The notes under the pieces are model-generated. The model was given only the letters and a program-made list of their open reading frames with translations. It did no database searches and was not told the DNA's origin. A DNA stretch of 31,278 nucleotides from Desulfobacterales bacterium (GTDB lineage Bacteria; Desulfobacterota; Desulfobacteria; Desulfobacterales; UBA2174_A), in assembly GCA_025454075.1 (NCBI GenBank), contig JALOPD010000011.1:1-31278 (forward strand). Direction: 5' to 3'. Made by a program: the position numbers and the translations under genes. Positions 23,899 to 31,204 of the stretch are shown piece after piece (position 1 is the stretch's first letter; every line of letters begins with the position of its first letter).

Positions 23899-23974
23899 CC
23901 GGGAACGGCCGAACCATCACGCTCGACCCCACCCGCTGACGGCGCTGCCGGCTTCTTGAAAAATCACACGATAG

Positions 23975-24012
23975 CGCTCAGGGCAGTAACCCGAGCGGAT
24001 GATTTCTTTTCT
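23975..24012 (+). terminator. Candidate terminator after the aminotransferase
   Basis: CGCTC-A-GGG (23975-23983) pairs with CCCGAGCG (23990-23997) with a one-base bulge and a 6-nt loop CAGTAA. A T-rich but interrupted stretch follows (24002-24012). It lies in the 211-nt gap before engB, which otherwise shows nothing clear. Confidence 0.4.
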
Positions 24013-24109
24013 CTTCGCCGTGAGCCCCAAGCCTGTTTGCCTTCGGTCGTTGACTTTTGCACCTCAGCGTGGAACAAGGCACCAACCACCCAAACATTCG
24101 CTGTGTGAC

Positions 24110-24715
24110 ATGCTCATAAAATCGGCAGAGTTCGTCATCAGTGCCGTCCGGCCGCAGCAATACCCGGCAGAGGAGCTGCCGGAGTTCGCTTTCGCCGGCC
24201 GATCCAACGTGGGGAAGTCCAGCCTGATCAACACCCTGGTAAGCCGCAGGAAACTCGTCCAGACCAGCTCCACTCCCGGCAAAACCCGGTTGATCAATTT
24301 TTTCCGGGTGAACGACGCGCTCATGTTCGTCGACCTTCCGGGCTACGGCTATGCGCGCGTGTCCGAAGAGGAACGCCGCAAATGGCGCCCCATGATCGAA
24401 CAGTACCTCTCCCGCCGCGAAAATCTGAAAGCGGTCGTCCTCATCCTGGACATTCGGCGCACGCCCAATGAGGAAGACGCTCAGCTTCTGAACTGGCTGG
24501 CCCGGCGCGAGGTCGCCGCGGTCCTGGTCGTCACCAAGGCCGACAAGCTCTCGAAGACCTCCCAGCTCAAGCAACTGAAGATCATCGCCGGCGCGCTGGA
24601 GACCGACCCCGACGAATTGGTGCTGTTCTCCGCCAAATCCCGCCTGGGAAGAGATGTGCTGTGGAGGACCCTTATGAACCTGGCCACGCCGGCGCCTGAA
24701 GATGAGCGGGCCTGA
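24110..24715 (+). CDS. engB: Ribosome biogenesis GTPase EngB (YihA/YsxC)
   Basis: 201-aa small GTPase needed for large-subunit ribosome assembly. G motifs: GRSNVGKS (30-37, P-loop), the switch region with TPGKTRLINFF, DLPGYGYARV (G3), TKADK (G4, about 143-147) and FSAKS (G5). The ATG at 24110 (MLIKSAEFVISA) is the normal family start; the frame is open to 23999, but those codons look non-coding. No clear ribosome-binding site precedes it. The next GTPase gene, era, lies 473 bp downstream, separated by a repeat-containing intergenic region, so the two are not obviously one operon. Confidence 0.95.
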   Translation: MLIKSAEFVISAVRPQQYPAEELPEFAFAGRSNVGKSSLINTLVSRRKLVQTSSTPGKTRLINFFRVNDALMFVDLPGYGYARVSEEERRKWRPMIEQYLSRRENLKAVVLILDIRRTPNEEDAQLLNWLARREVAAVLVVTKADKLSKTSQLKQLKIIAGALETDPDELVLFSAKSRLGRDVLWRTLMNLATPAPEDERA

Positions 24716-25188
24716 CAGGCTTATTAAACCGGCAATGTCTAAACAGGCACCACATGAGCTGCCGTCAGGCGGAGCGGGGTGCCCGCCGCAGCGCGCCGCA
24801 ACCACCCGTTCAACGAACCTGCGTACGGCAGCCAGACCGCTCCATGCAAACTCGGACAGCCCCAGGGGACCCTTTTTCACGGAGCCGCCGGCCGTCGCTG
24901 CCTGCCATCGGTTCCATGAGACGGCTGGGGGGCGTGGCAGCGTCGCCTGAAGAATTGGTTGCGGCGCGCTGCGGCGGGCACCCCGCTCCGCCTCTGCGTG
25001 AGATGAGGAAATTCGACTTTACTTGCCGGAGCAATAATAAGAGGGCTCCAAGGGGCTTTTTCCTCAAGCGCTCCTCCGGATTTGCTGGAACGATCCGAGA
25101 ACCCTCGACGCCGCTCATGTTTCTTTGCTGAACCGCCGACCCGCGATCAAAGCGTGCGAAGGCATTCAACCGAAAAGCTGCCGCCCAT
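24716..25188. other. Repeat-bearing intergenic region between engB and era
   Basis: 473 bp with no protein-like reading frame; the two open frames seen here consist of low-complexity Arg/Pro-rich sequence and match no family I know. It contains a perfect 38-bp inverted repeat (separate entry), its flanking TTGCCGG motifs, and GC-rich spacer. I found no clear promoter or terminator. Confidence 0.6.
24767..24993. repeat. Perfect 38-bp inverted repeat with REP-like hairpins (151-bp spacer)
   Basis: Positions 24767-24804 and 24956-24993 are exact reverse complements. Each arm can itself fold: GCGGCGGG-CAC-CCCG-CT-CCGC, a stem with a two-base bulge, as in REP elements. Outside each arm, 29-31 nt away, lies TTGCCGG (24729-24735 on minus; 25023-25029 on plus) followed by an A/T-rich AATAA-type stretch, so the two arms are probably the cores of two longer repeat copies in opposite orientation. 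Confidence 0.85.
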
Positions 25189-26103
25189 ATGACGACCGAC
25201 CTTGATTCCCGGAAGACCCCGTTCAAATCCGGCTACGTCACCATCGCCGGTGCCCCCAACGCCGGAAAATCGACGCTGCTCAACCGCATCCTGGGCGAGA
25301 AGATATCCATCATATCCAGCAAGCCCCAGACCACGCGCAACCGGATCCTGGGCGTCTGCCAACGGCCCGGGGCTCAGATTGTTTTTTATGACACGCCGGG
25401 CATTTTTATCGCCACGGATCCGCTGAACGCCAAGATCGTGAACACGGCCTGCGGAGCCATCGGCGATGCCGACGTGCTATTGGCGGTCGTAGACGCTGCC
25501 CACCCGGATCCGGCGGCCGAAGCCCTTCTGGCCGATAAGATCGGCGACCGGAAACTGCCGGTCATTGTCGCCTTGAACAAGATCGACCTCGTCGCGGAAA
25601 AGAAAACGCTGCTGGGGGTTATCGCCCGCTGGTCGGAGCGGCGAACCTTTGCGGCCATAGTGCCGGTGTCCGCGCTGGACGGCACGCAGGTCGAGGAACT
25701 CATCGGCGCCATCGTCAAGGCCCTGCCCGACGGGCCGCCTTATTTCCCCGAGGACACCTTGACCGACGCCACCGAGCGGTTCATCGCCGCCGAGTTGATC
25801 CGCGAAAAGATCTTCCGGCTGACGGGAGAGGAAATCCCCTATGCATCGGCCGTGACCGTCGAGGCCTTCAAACCGAGCGCAGAAGAGAAGCGAGTCTCCA
25901 TCGAGGCGACCATACACCTCGAACGCGACTCCCAGAAAGGAATCGTCATCGGCAAGGGCGGCGCCATGCTCAAACGCATCGGCACCGAAGCGCGGCAGGA
26001 CATCGAGCGGATGACGGGGTCGAAAGTTTTCTTGAAGCTTTTTGTGCGGGTACAGAAGAACTGGCGCAGGGACACCAAGGCCATCGAGCGCTTCGGCTAT
26101 TAA
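25189..26103 (+). CDS. era: GTPase Era
   Basis: 304-aa GTPase that binds the 3' end of 16S rRNA and helps mature the 30S subunit. P-loop GAPNAGKST (21-29), SKPQTTRNRI switch I, DTPGIF (68-73), NKID (about 127-130) and VSALDG (G5) are all present. The C-terminal KH domain holds GIVIGKGGAMLKRIG with the GxxG loop, and the normal C-terminal sequence LFVRVQKNWRRD follows. The start ATG at 25189 precedes the family N-terminus by about a dozen residues. Its TAA stop is built into the A tract of a strong terminator shared with the convergent glucan synthase gene. Confidence 0.97.
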   Translation: MTTDLDSRKTPFKSGYVTIAGAPNAGKSTLLNRILGEKISIISSKPQTTRNRILGVCQRPGAQIVFYDTPGIFIATDPLNAKIVNTACGAIGDADVLLAVVDAAHPDPAAEALLADKIGDRKLPVIVALNKIDLVAEKKTLLGVIARWSERRTFAAIVPVSALDGTQVEELIGAIVKALPDGPPYFPEDTLTDATERFIAAELIREKIFRLTGEEIPYASAVTVEAFKPSAEEKRVSIEATIHLERDSQKGIVIGKGGAMLKRIGTEARQDIERMTGSKVFLKLFVRVQKNWRRDTKAIERFGY

Positions 26104-26138
26104 AAAAAAAGCGGAACCTTCAGGTTCCGCTTTTTTTT
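26102..26138. terminator. Strong bidirectional intrinsic terminator between era and the glucan synthase gene
   Basis: A 9-nt A tract (26102-26110), stem GCGGAACC (26111-26118) with GGTTCCGC (26123-26130), loop TTCA, then eight T (26131-26138). It is symmetric, so it works for both converging genes. Confidence 0.95.
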
Positions 26139-26161
26139 AATCGGTTGAAACCGCCTGTCGG

Positions 26162-28801
26162 CTAAGGCCCCAACGGCAAGCGGGGAGATGCCGCTACTAC
26201 TTCCGGACGAGCGGGCTTCCTCTCCGCCCAGGGCAGCCGCAAGCCTTCGGGCAGGACGCTGAAAAGCGAAAGCAGCAGGGCCGCGGCATACGGGAGCGAC
26301 TGGATCAGCAGCAGGGCCGACCGGATCAATCTCTCTTCGGTCTGGTCGTTGCCGAAGTTGTAGTTGACCACCACCGCAAAGAGCAGCAGCACCATCATCA
26401 AAGCCTCGCCGCGGGCCATCGTGATCCCCTTCAGCACCGCGCTTTTGCTTTCGCATTTCGGCGTTCGCAAAAACGGCATGCTCTTGGTGAAAACGCCGCG
26501 CAGGATGGCCGTCGCGATGGTGTGGGTGAGGGCCGTTCCGGCGAGAGCGGCACCCACCCGCTGTCGGAAGGTGCACGGCACTCGCGCCGCGTAAAGCCAC
26601 AGAAAATGCATCAGTTTGAACAGGAAGGCGCCGATCGGCGGCAGCATCAACACGTACAGCGGGGTCCCGAAGTATTTTGGAAAGAGCGCCATTCCGACCG
26701 CCCAGAGGATGCAGAGCACGTTCATGATCAGGCTGATGGCATCGCCGAACCAGGGCAGCCACCCGGCGATGAAATGATACCGCTGCCCGAGGTTCAGGCC
26801 GCTCTTGCGGCTGAACGGGGAAAGCTCCGCCCAGTGGCGCTTCATGATCTGCACGGCGCCGTAAACCCAACGGAACCTCTGGCGCTTGTAACCGCCGAAG
26901 GAATCCGGCGTCAACCCCTTGCCGAAGCTCTCTTTCACGTAGACGGTGTCGTAGCCCAGGTTCTGAATGCGCAGGCCGAGCTCGGCATCCTCGCAGATGC
27001 ACCATTCCGCCCAATTGCCCGAACCGACCAGGATCGACTTTCGGATGAGGGTCATGGTGCCGTGCTGAATGATGGCGTTGCGCTCGTTGCGGTGCACCAT
27101 GCCGATCTCGAAGAAGCCGTGGTATTCCCAGTTGATCATTTCCTTGAAGCGGTTGCCCTCCCAGCCGCGATGATCCTGGGGCGCCTGCACGACTCCCACT
27201 TCCTGGCGGTCGAAATGGGGCACAAGCAGTTTGAGCCAGTCGGGACGCACGATGTAGTCGCTGTCGACCACCGCTACGAGAGCGGCTTCCGGAGTCGTTT
27301 GCTTCAGGGCAAAATTAAGCGCCCCCGCCTTGTATCCCGCGATTTTCTCCAGATGGAAAAACCGGAATCTATCCCCCAGTTTTTCGCAGTGCGCCTGAAT
27401 CGGCTGCCAGAGTTCCGGGTGCGGGTTGTTGTTGTCAATGACCAGCACCTCGTAGCTCGGGTAGTCCAACGCCGCCAGGCCATTTAAGGTTTCGATCACC
27501 ATGTCCGGAGGCTCCTTGCAAATCGGGACATGGATGGAAACCAGCGGCGTCGGATGGACGACCCCGCCGGCCAGGGGGGTGAACCGCCGTTTCAGGCCTT
27601 CCGTCCAGATCATCTCGGACATCTCGAAGCCGTTGACCAGAATGATCATGAGCAAGCCGGCCTGCATCGGCAGCAACACCGCCCAGATGAAGGTCTCCCA
27701 GAACAGAAACTCGCCGATCAGCGGGGAGGCCAGCACCCATACGAAGACCGACGCCGTGGTCTGGAGCAGCATCGCGAAAAACATTTTGCCGCTGAAAGGC
27801 TGTGACGGCTGCTTTCGCAGGTACAGCCACACCAGGAAAACCCCCACCAGCACGGCGGCGATCCCGCTGTAGAGCAGGGTTGCGGGCTGAATCGCCCCGT
27901 CGAAGGAAAATTTGGGTTTGCGATGCACGTCGTAGATGCCCCAGAAAGCGCCGACCACCCCCTCGTGAGGCTTTTTCCACGGCTGGTCGAACACTTCCAT
28001 GATGCAGTAATCCAGCCTGCGCTGGTCTGCGACGTTCAGGAACCGGCGCAGGAACCTGGCTTGGTCTTCGCTGCCCGGCTTGGCCTTGCCGAAATTCTCG
28101 CCGTTGCTCGGCCAGCCCACTTCCGCGAGAAACACGGGCTTTTGGGGGAAGGCGTCCTTCACCTGTTTGAAGCGATCGAGGACCCAGCCGATGGAATCGC
28201 TGAAAGGAACCTTTTCCCAGTAGGGCAGAACATGGATCGCGATAAAGTCGACGTGGTCGACCAGCTCCGGGTTTTTGATAAAGACATGCCACGGCTCGGC
28301 CGTGCCGACCGGCACCTTCACGGCAGCGCGAATTCGGTCCAGGTAGGTGATGAGTTCCGGGACGGTGAGATCGTTGCGGTAGAGTGCCTCGTTGCCGACG
28401 ATGACCCTCTTGATGGTCGCAGGATACCGGTTGACGTTTTGGATGAGGTTGTAGAGCTCGTCTTCGTTGCGCTCGTAACGGCCGTCGATCCAGGCGCCGG
28501 CCGTGACCTCGAACCCCAGACGCGCTGCCAGACCCGGTATGGCTTCCATCCCGTCCAGAGAGGAGTAGGTGCGCACCCCTCTGGTCTTGCCTTTTAGGAA
28601 TACCAGATCGTCCCTGATTTCTTCCGGTGTCGGGAATTTGTTTTCGATCGGATCCTGTCCGGAACGATAAGGGCTGAAGGATACGTAATTGAATGTTCCG
28701 GACCACCCGGGTTCCGGATTTTCCGGCCGGGTGAACAAGGACCACAAGGCGATGTTAAATGCACAGGTGATGCCGAGGATGCCCCACAGGGTTTTACGCA
28801 T
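26162..28801 (-). CDS. NdvB-like fusion: GH17 beta-glucan transglycosylase domain plus GT2 beta-glucan synthase
   Basis: 879-aa membrane protein. An N-terminal segment (about 4-22) anchors a periplasmic GH17 domain (about 35-300) with acid/base Glu138 in VGNEALYR and nucleophile Glu227 in AEVGWPS. Three membrane segments (about 308-328, 340-360, 372-392) lead to a cytoplasmic GT2 domain (about 415-650) with the UDP-sugar site DSD (513-515), CEDAE (603-607) and QRFRW (641-645), the processive-synthase signature. Five further membrane segments follow. In proteobacteria such fused proteins make or remodel beta-1,3/1,6-glucans (NdvB/NdvC group). There is no PilZ domain. The ATG at 28801 is preferred to the start 54 nt upstream because GGAG lies at the right distance and the membrane anchor begins there. 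It converges on era. Confidence 0.88.
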   Translation of the reverse strand: MRKTLWGILGITCAFNIALWSLFTRPENPEPGWSGTFNYVSFSPYRSGQDPIENKFPTPEEIRDDLVFLKGKTRGVRTYSSLDGMEAIPGLAARLGFEVTAGAWIDGRYERNEDELYNLIQNVNRYPATIKRVIVGNEALYRNDLTVPELITYLDRIRAAVKVPVGTAEPWHVFIKNPELVDHVDFIAIHVLPYWEKVPFSDSIGWVLDRFKQVKDAFPQKPVFLAEVGWPSNGENFGKAKPGSEDQARFLRRFLNVADQRRLDYCIMEVFDQPWKKPHEGVVGAFWGIYDVHRKPKFSFDGAIQPATLLYSGIAAVLVGVFLVWLYLRKQPSQPFSGKMFFAMLLQTTASVFVWVLASPLIGEFLFWETFIWAVLLPMQAGLLMIILVNGFEMSEMIWTEGLKRRFTPLAGGVVHPTPLVSIHVPICKEPPDMVIETLNGLAALDYPSYEVLVIDNNNPHPELWQPIQAHCEKLGDRFRFFHLEKIAGYKAGALNFALKQTTPEAALVAVVDSDYIVRPDWLKLLVPHFDRQEVGVVQAPQDHRGWEGNRFKEMINWEYHGFFEIGMVHRNERNAIIQHGTMTLIRKSILVGSGNWAEWCICEDAELGLRIQNLGYDTVYVKESFGKGLTPDSFGGYKRQRFRWVYGAVQIMKRHWAELSPFSRKSGLNLGQRYHFIAGWLPWFGDAISLIMNVLCILWAVGMALFPKYFGTPLYVLMLPPIGAFLFKLMHFLWLYAARVPCTFRQRVGAALAGTALTHTIATAILRGVFTKSMPFLRTPKCESKSAVLKGITMARGEALMMVLLLFAVVVNYNFGNDQTEERLIRSALLLIQSLPYAAALLLSLFSVLPEGLRLPWAERKPARPEVVAASPRLPLGP

Positions 28802-28887
28802 GACGCTTTTTTCTCCATGGCTAGTAATTTCCAGCCATATCGCTTTTACTTTCAATCGGCCGCGGCGATCCTACCGGCCGCCGCTCC

Positions 28888-28915
28888 AAAAAAAAAGGCC
28901 TTCTGCAAAGAGGCC
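28888..28915 (-). terminator. Intrinsic terminator upstream of the glucan synthase gene
   Basis: On the minus strand a GGCCT/AGGCC stem (28915-28911 with 28901-28897, plus one wobble pair) is followed by nine U (28896-28888). It ends 87 nt before the ATG at 28801, so it must either close a separate small transcript or attenuate the glucan synthase mRNA. Confidence 0.7.
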
Positions 28916-29058
28916 ACTTTGAAAAATCAGATTGTTTTAACTTCTAACTCCCCGCAGGGAGATCCGAGTTCCCCTTGGTTTCGTTTTCCCTAAAAGCAAC
29001 AAGCAGAGAGTTGACCCTGCTCGTTTGATTCCCGATCCGCCGGTATTCCAGGTTGTTG
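28888..29058 (-). ncRNA. Candidate small RNA or attenuating leader, GGA-rich, about 170 nt
   Basis: Bounded by a sigma70-type promoter (29092-29065) and an intrinsic terminator (28915-28888). It folds at least into AGCAGGG/CTCTGCT (29021-29002, 6-nt loop) and two competing stems near 28970-28946 (AACTC/GAGTT, or CTCCC/GGGAG). Seven GGA trinucleotides lie in its first 110 nt (at 29049, 29038, 29032, 28989, 28972, 28965 and 28951, read leftward), one of them in a CCG/CGG hairpin loop. Such density is a feature of CsrA/RsmA-binding RNAs. It does not match 6S, SRP, tmRNA, RNase P or c-di-GMP riboswitch sequences that I know. A 79-aa open frame in the same strand starts before the promoter and looks non-coding. 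Confidence 0.45.
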
Positions 29059-29064
29059 GCGCGC

Positions 29065-29092
29065 AATATAACACGTTTTGCCGAGTCGTCAA
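29065..29092 (-). promoter_or_regulatory. Sigma70-type promoter for the candidate small RNA/leader
   Basis: TTGACG (29092-29087), a 16-bp spacer and TATATT (29070-29065), each 5 of 6 to consensus, on the minus strand. The predicted transcription start is near 29058. This is one of the best promoter matches in the window although no start codon follows for about 260 nt. Confidence 0.6.
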
Positions 29093-29379
29093 CAACAATC
29101 TTGCCTGTCGAAAAATAATCTGTTGAATCAGACGCTGGTAGCCGAAGAACCGTTTACATGCAGTTGGATTGGCCACCCCTGAAGGCTGGCAATTTCAACT
29201 CGCATTGTCCCTTATGCGGTTTTCGGTGGGTTTTAGTTTCCTAGGAAGCGATTTTCCTAGGCGCAAGGAATCTCTCTTCTCAAGTAATTGCTGAAAGCAA
29301 ATAAGCGTCCGGCTTCGAAGATCACTATAAATAGTCAACATACTGAAAAAATTGTTTATTTAAGTTTACCGGCAATGGG
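29093..29379. other. AT-rich intergenic region upstream of the pilin operon
   Basis: No gene seen. It contains the CCTAGG dyad at 29238-29261 and an AT-rich tract (29280-29375) that could bend or bind IHF-like proteins between a distal activator site and the sigma54 promoter. Confidence 0.5.
29238..29261. promoter_or_regulatory. CCTAGGAA-N6-TTCCTAGG dyad, possible activator site
   Basis: A perfect 8-bp inverted repeat (29240-29247 with 29254-29261) containing two CCTAGG hexamers 16 bp apart; the left copy is also part of a 10-bp palindrome TTCCTAGGAA. Its centre is about 155 bp upstream of the predicted sigma54 start, a typical distance for enhancer-binding proteins. Confidence 0.4.
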
Positions 29380-29395
29380 TGGAATAAATTTTGCT
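29380..29395 (+). promoter_or_regulatory. Sigma54 (-24/-12) promoter of the minor pilin operon
   Basis: TGG-AATAAATT-TTGCT: the GG (-24) and GC (-12) are separated by exactly 10 bp. Against TGGCAYRNNNNTTGCW only the first C of the -24 box differs. The predicted start is near 29406, about 80 nt before the first pilin ATG. Confidence 0.65.
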
Positions 29396-29486
29396 TAACC
29401 GTAGCTGTGAACTTTGACTTGAACATTGGAGTCATAACGATAGGGCAACGTCTGTTTTTAACCGAGCTAAGGCACGGAGCACAGAG

Positions 29487-30041
29487 ATGAGCGCAGCTTT
29501 TCTACCATATATTGATGGCATCTTTCGCAATGACCGCAACCTGTACGAACCCACCCCTTGCGATTGTTCAAACAAAAGCTTTTGCTCCTGTTTTTCGAAG
29601 GGTTTTTCATTGCTCGAGGTCTTGGTGGTAATCGCCATTTTGGCCTTAGCCGGTGTCGTCGCTATACCCAATCTCATCGATTGGCGCAGCCATATGCGCC
29701 TGAGAGCAGCGGCGACTGAACTGAAGGAAAACCTGGAACTGGCCAAACTCATGGCGGCGAAGGAGAACATGTACATTTACGTGGAGTTCGTCCCGCTGGA
29801 GGGGAAATACCGCCTCAGCTACAAGGACTTGGACGGCAACATGATATCGATCAAGGAAGAACGTCTGCCTCAGGATGTCATAATTGATAAAACCCATGCC
29901 CAGTACACCGTGACAGACGACAAAACGGGCTTCAACTCCCGCGGAGGGGCCAACAATTGCACCATTGTCCTCACCAATCTTAAAAAGATGAGCAAGGTTA
30001 TCTCCGTTTCGCCCATAGGAAAAGTGGAGGTTAAAAGCTGA
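29487..30041 (+). CDS. Prepilin-like protein, GspH/FimT type
   Basis: 184-aa minor (pseudo)pilin of a type IV pilus or type II secretion system. The prepilin peptidase site is KG|FSLLE, with cleavage after Gly39 and Glu at +5, followed by the hydrophobic helix VLVVIAILALAGVVAIP and then ATELKENLELAKLMAAKEN, the FimT/GspH-like continuation. The leader of 39 residues is much longer than the usual 6-15 and carries four cysteines in CDC-x5-CSC (25, 27, 33, 35). The ATG at 29487 has GGAG 7 nt upstream; no in-frame ATG/GTG start nearer the site gives a normal short leader. First gene of an operon with pilV- and pilW-like genes, likely driven by the sigma54 promoter at 29380. Confidence 0.85.
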   Translation: MSAAFLPYIDGIFRNDRNLYEPTPCDCSNKSFCSCFSKGFSLLEVLVVIAILALAGVVAIPNLIDWRSHMRLRAAATELKENLELAKLMAAKENMYIYVEFVPLEGKYRLSYKDLDGNMISIKEERLPQDVIIDKTHAQYTVTDDKTGFNSRGGANNCTIVLTNLKKMSKVISVSPIGKVEVKS

Positions 30042-30490
30042 TGATTCCCACCGGTGAGCATTATGTTTTCCGCGAAATGAGCCGATACCGATCCATATCG
30101 GGCGACAAGGGCTATCTCCTGCTGGAGATTTTGATCGCCGTCGCCATTTTTTCCATCGGCTTTCTGGCGGTGGGAACCATGATCGTGTCCACCACGCGCA
30201 CCAACACCACCGGAAACATTGTCACTCAGGCCACGCTGTTGGCCGTGGAGACGCTGGAGAGCCTCAAAAAGGACCCGGTCGGCGACCTCGTACCGGAAAC
30301 CTACAGCGATCCAAACAACCCGATCGATGAATGGGGCAACAAAGGCGGCATTTTCAGCCGCAGCTGGGTCATCGACGACCCGGTCGGTTACAACACCTCG
30401 CGACGTATTCGGGTGACTGTCGGCTGGGAGCGCCTCGGCCAAAATAGACGGGTGGAGTTGACGACCCTTACCAGGGGCAATGGAACATGA
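30041..30490 (+). CDS. PilV-type minor pilin
   Basis: 149-aa minor pilin. Prepilin site KG|YLLLE with Gly24 at -1 and Glu29 at +5, followed by ILIAVAIFSIGFLAVGTMIVS, the typical PilV helix. The mature part has TQATLLAVETLESLKKDP and a C-terminal beta-type region (RRIRVTVGW). The ATG shares one base with the upstream stop codon (TGATG), and the end overlaps the next gene by 4 nt (ATGA), so the three genes are translationally coupled. The 24-residue leader is also longer than average; a second start at Met13 would give an 11-residue leader and is a reasonable alternative. It is expected in the priming complex at the pilus tip. Confidence 0.85.
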   Translation: MIPTGEHYVFREMSRYRSISGDKGYLLLEILIAVAIFSIGFLAVGTMIVSTTRTNTTGNIVTQATLLAVETLESLKKDPVGDLVPETYSDPNNPIDEWGNKGGIFSRSWVIDDPVGYNTSRRIRVTVGWERLGQNRRVELTTLTRGNGT

Positions 30491-31170
30491 AGAGGGTATT
30501 CTTCGGCTGCGCTCATTCCAACGATGGGTTCACCCTGATGGAGCTCTTGATTGCGCTGGGGCTGACGGCAACGGTGTTGGGGATCATGACGGCATTTTTC
30601 ATGAATTTCAGCCGGGCTTCGACCATTCAGAACGCTTCCGCCGGTGCCCAACACTCCGCACGCGCCGGCCTTGAGTACATCATGCAGGACATTCGCATGG
30701 CCGGACTGGACCCACTGGAGAAAGCCGGTGCCGGAATCGATGAAATCACCGCCAGCGGGAAAAAGCTGCGGTTCTCATCGGACCGCTGCAACCTGCCCGT
30801 GGCTTCTTCGGGCTGCCCCAACCCCGAGCCGGACGGCGATCTCGACGACGATTCCGAAATCGTCACCTACTTGTACGATGCGGGTCAAAAGACCATGAAA
30901 AAATGCCTGTATGAAAAAGCAGACAGCTACGGAAAGGATAGCTCCAGCGGGGCCTGCCAGTTCGTCTTGGAAAACGTTATCACCAACCCGGACGACATTC
31001 CTGTTTTTACCTTTTTGGACGACGAGGACGGCAAAATCAGCGACAACAACGAGCGCAGTCGAATTCGAACGGTAATTCTCACACTGACGGTCGAAGAGCC
31101 GGCCGGCCGCAATAATAAAGTGGCACGGACCTACTCCTCGCGCGTGCGCCTGCGCAATATCGGCCTGTGA
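30487..31170 (+). CDS. PilW-type minor pilin
   Basis: 227-aa minor pilin. Prepilin site DG|FTLME, Gly14 at -1 and Glu19 at +5, then LLIALGLTATVLGIMTAFFMNF. The region after the helix, SARAGLEYIMQDIRMAGLDP, is the conserved PilW segment. The mature domain has four cysteines around residues 98-106 and 139-157, which may form disulfides in the periplasm. An acidic Asp-rich run (DGDLDDDSE) could bind calcium; this is a guess. The ATG overlaps the pilV stop by 4 nt. Usually pilX and pilY1 follow; the window ends before they can be seen. Confidence 0.87.
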   Translation: MKRVFFGCAHSNDGFTLMELLIALGLTATVLGIMTAFFMNFSRASTIQNASAGAQHSARAGLEYIMQDIRMAGLDPLEKAGAGIDEITASGKKLRFSSDRCNLPVASSGCPNPEPDGDLDDDSEIVTYLYDAGQKTMKKCLYEKADSYGKDSSSGACQFVLENVITNPDDIPVFTFLDDEDGKISDNNERSRIRTVILTLTVEEPAGRNNKVARTYSSRVRLRNIGL

Positions 31171-31204
31171 GCCAGCTGGAAATTTACAGCTGAGAAATGA
31201 CGCC

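Noticed and set aside
24754..25226. Open frames of 125 and 138 codons in the engB-era gap
   Set aside because: They run through the 38-bp inverted repeat in both directions and encode Arg/Pro-rich sequence with no motif.
28937..29176. 79-aa minus-strand open frame in the intergenic region
   Set aside because: Its start lies upstream of the good promoter at 29092-29065, the protein is low complexity and there is no ribosome-binding site; the region reads better as non-coding RNA.
28802..29486. c-di-GMP (GEMM) riboswitch upstream of the glucan synthase or the pilin genes
   Set aside because: The conserved GEMM sequence blocks are absent on both strands, although the location would be attractive.
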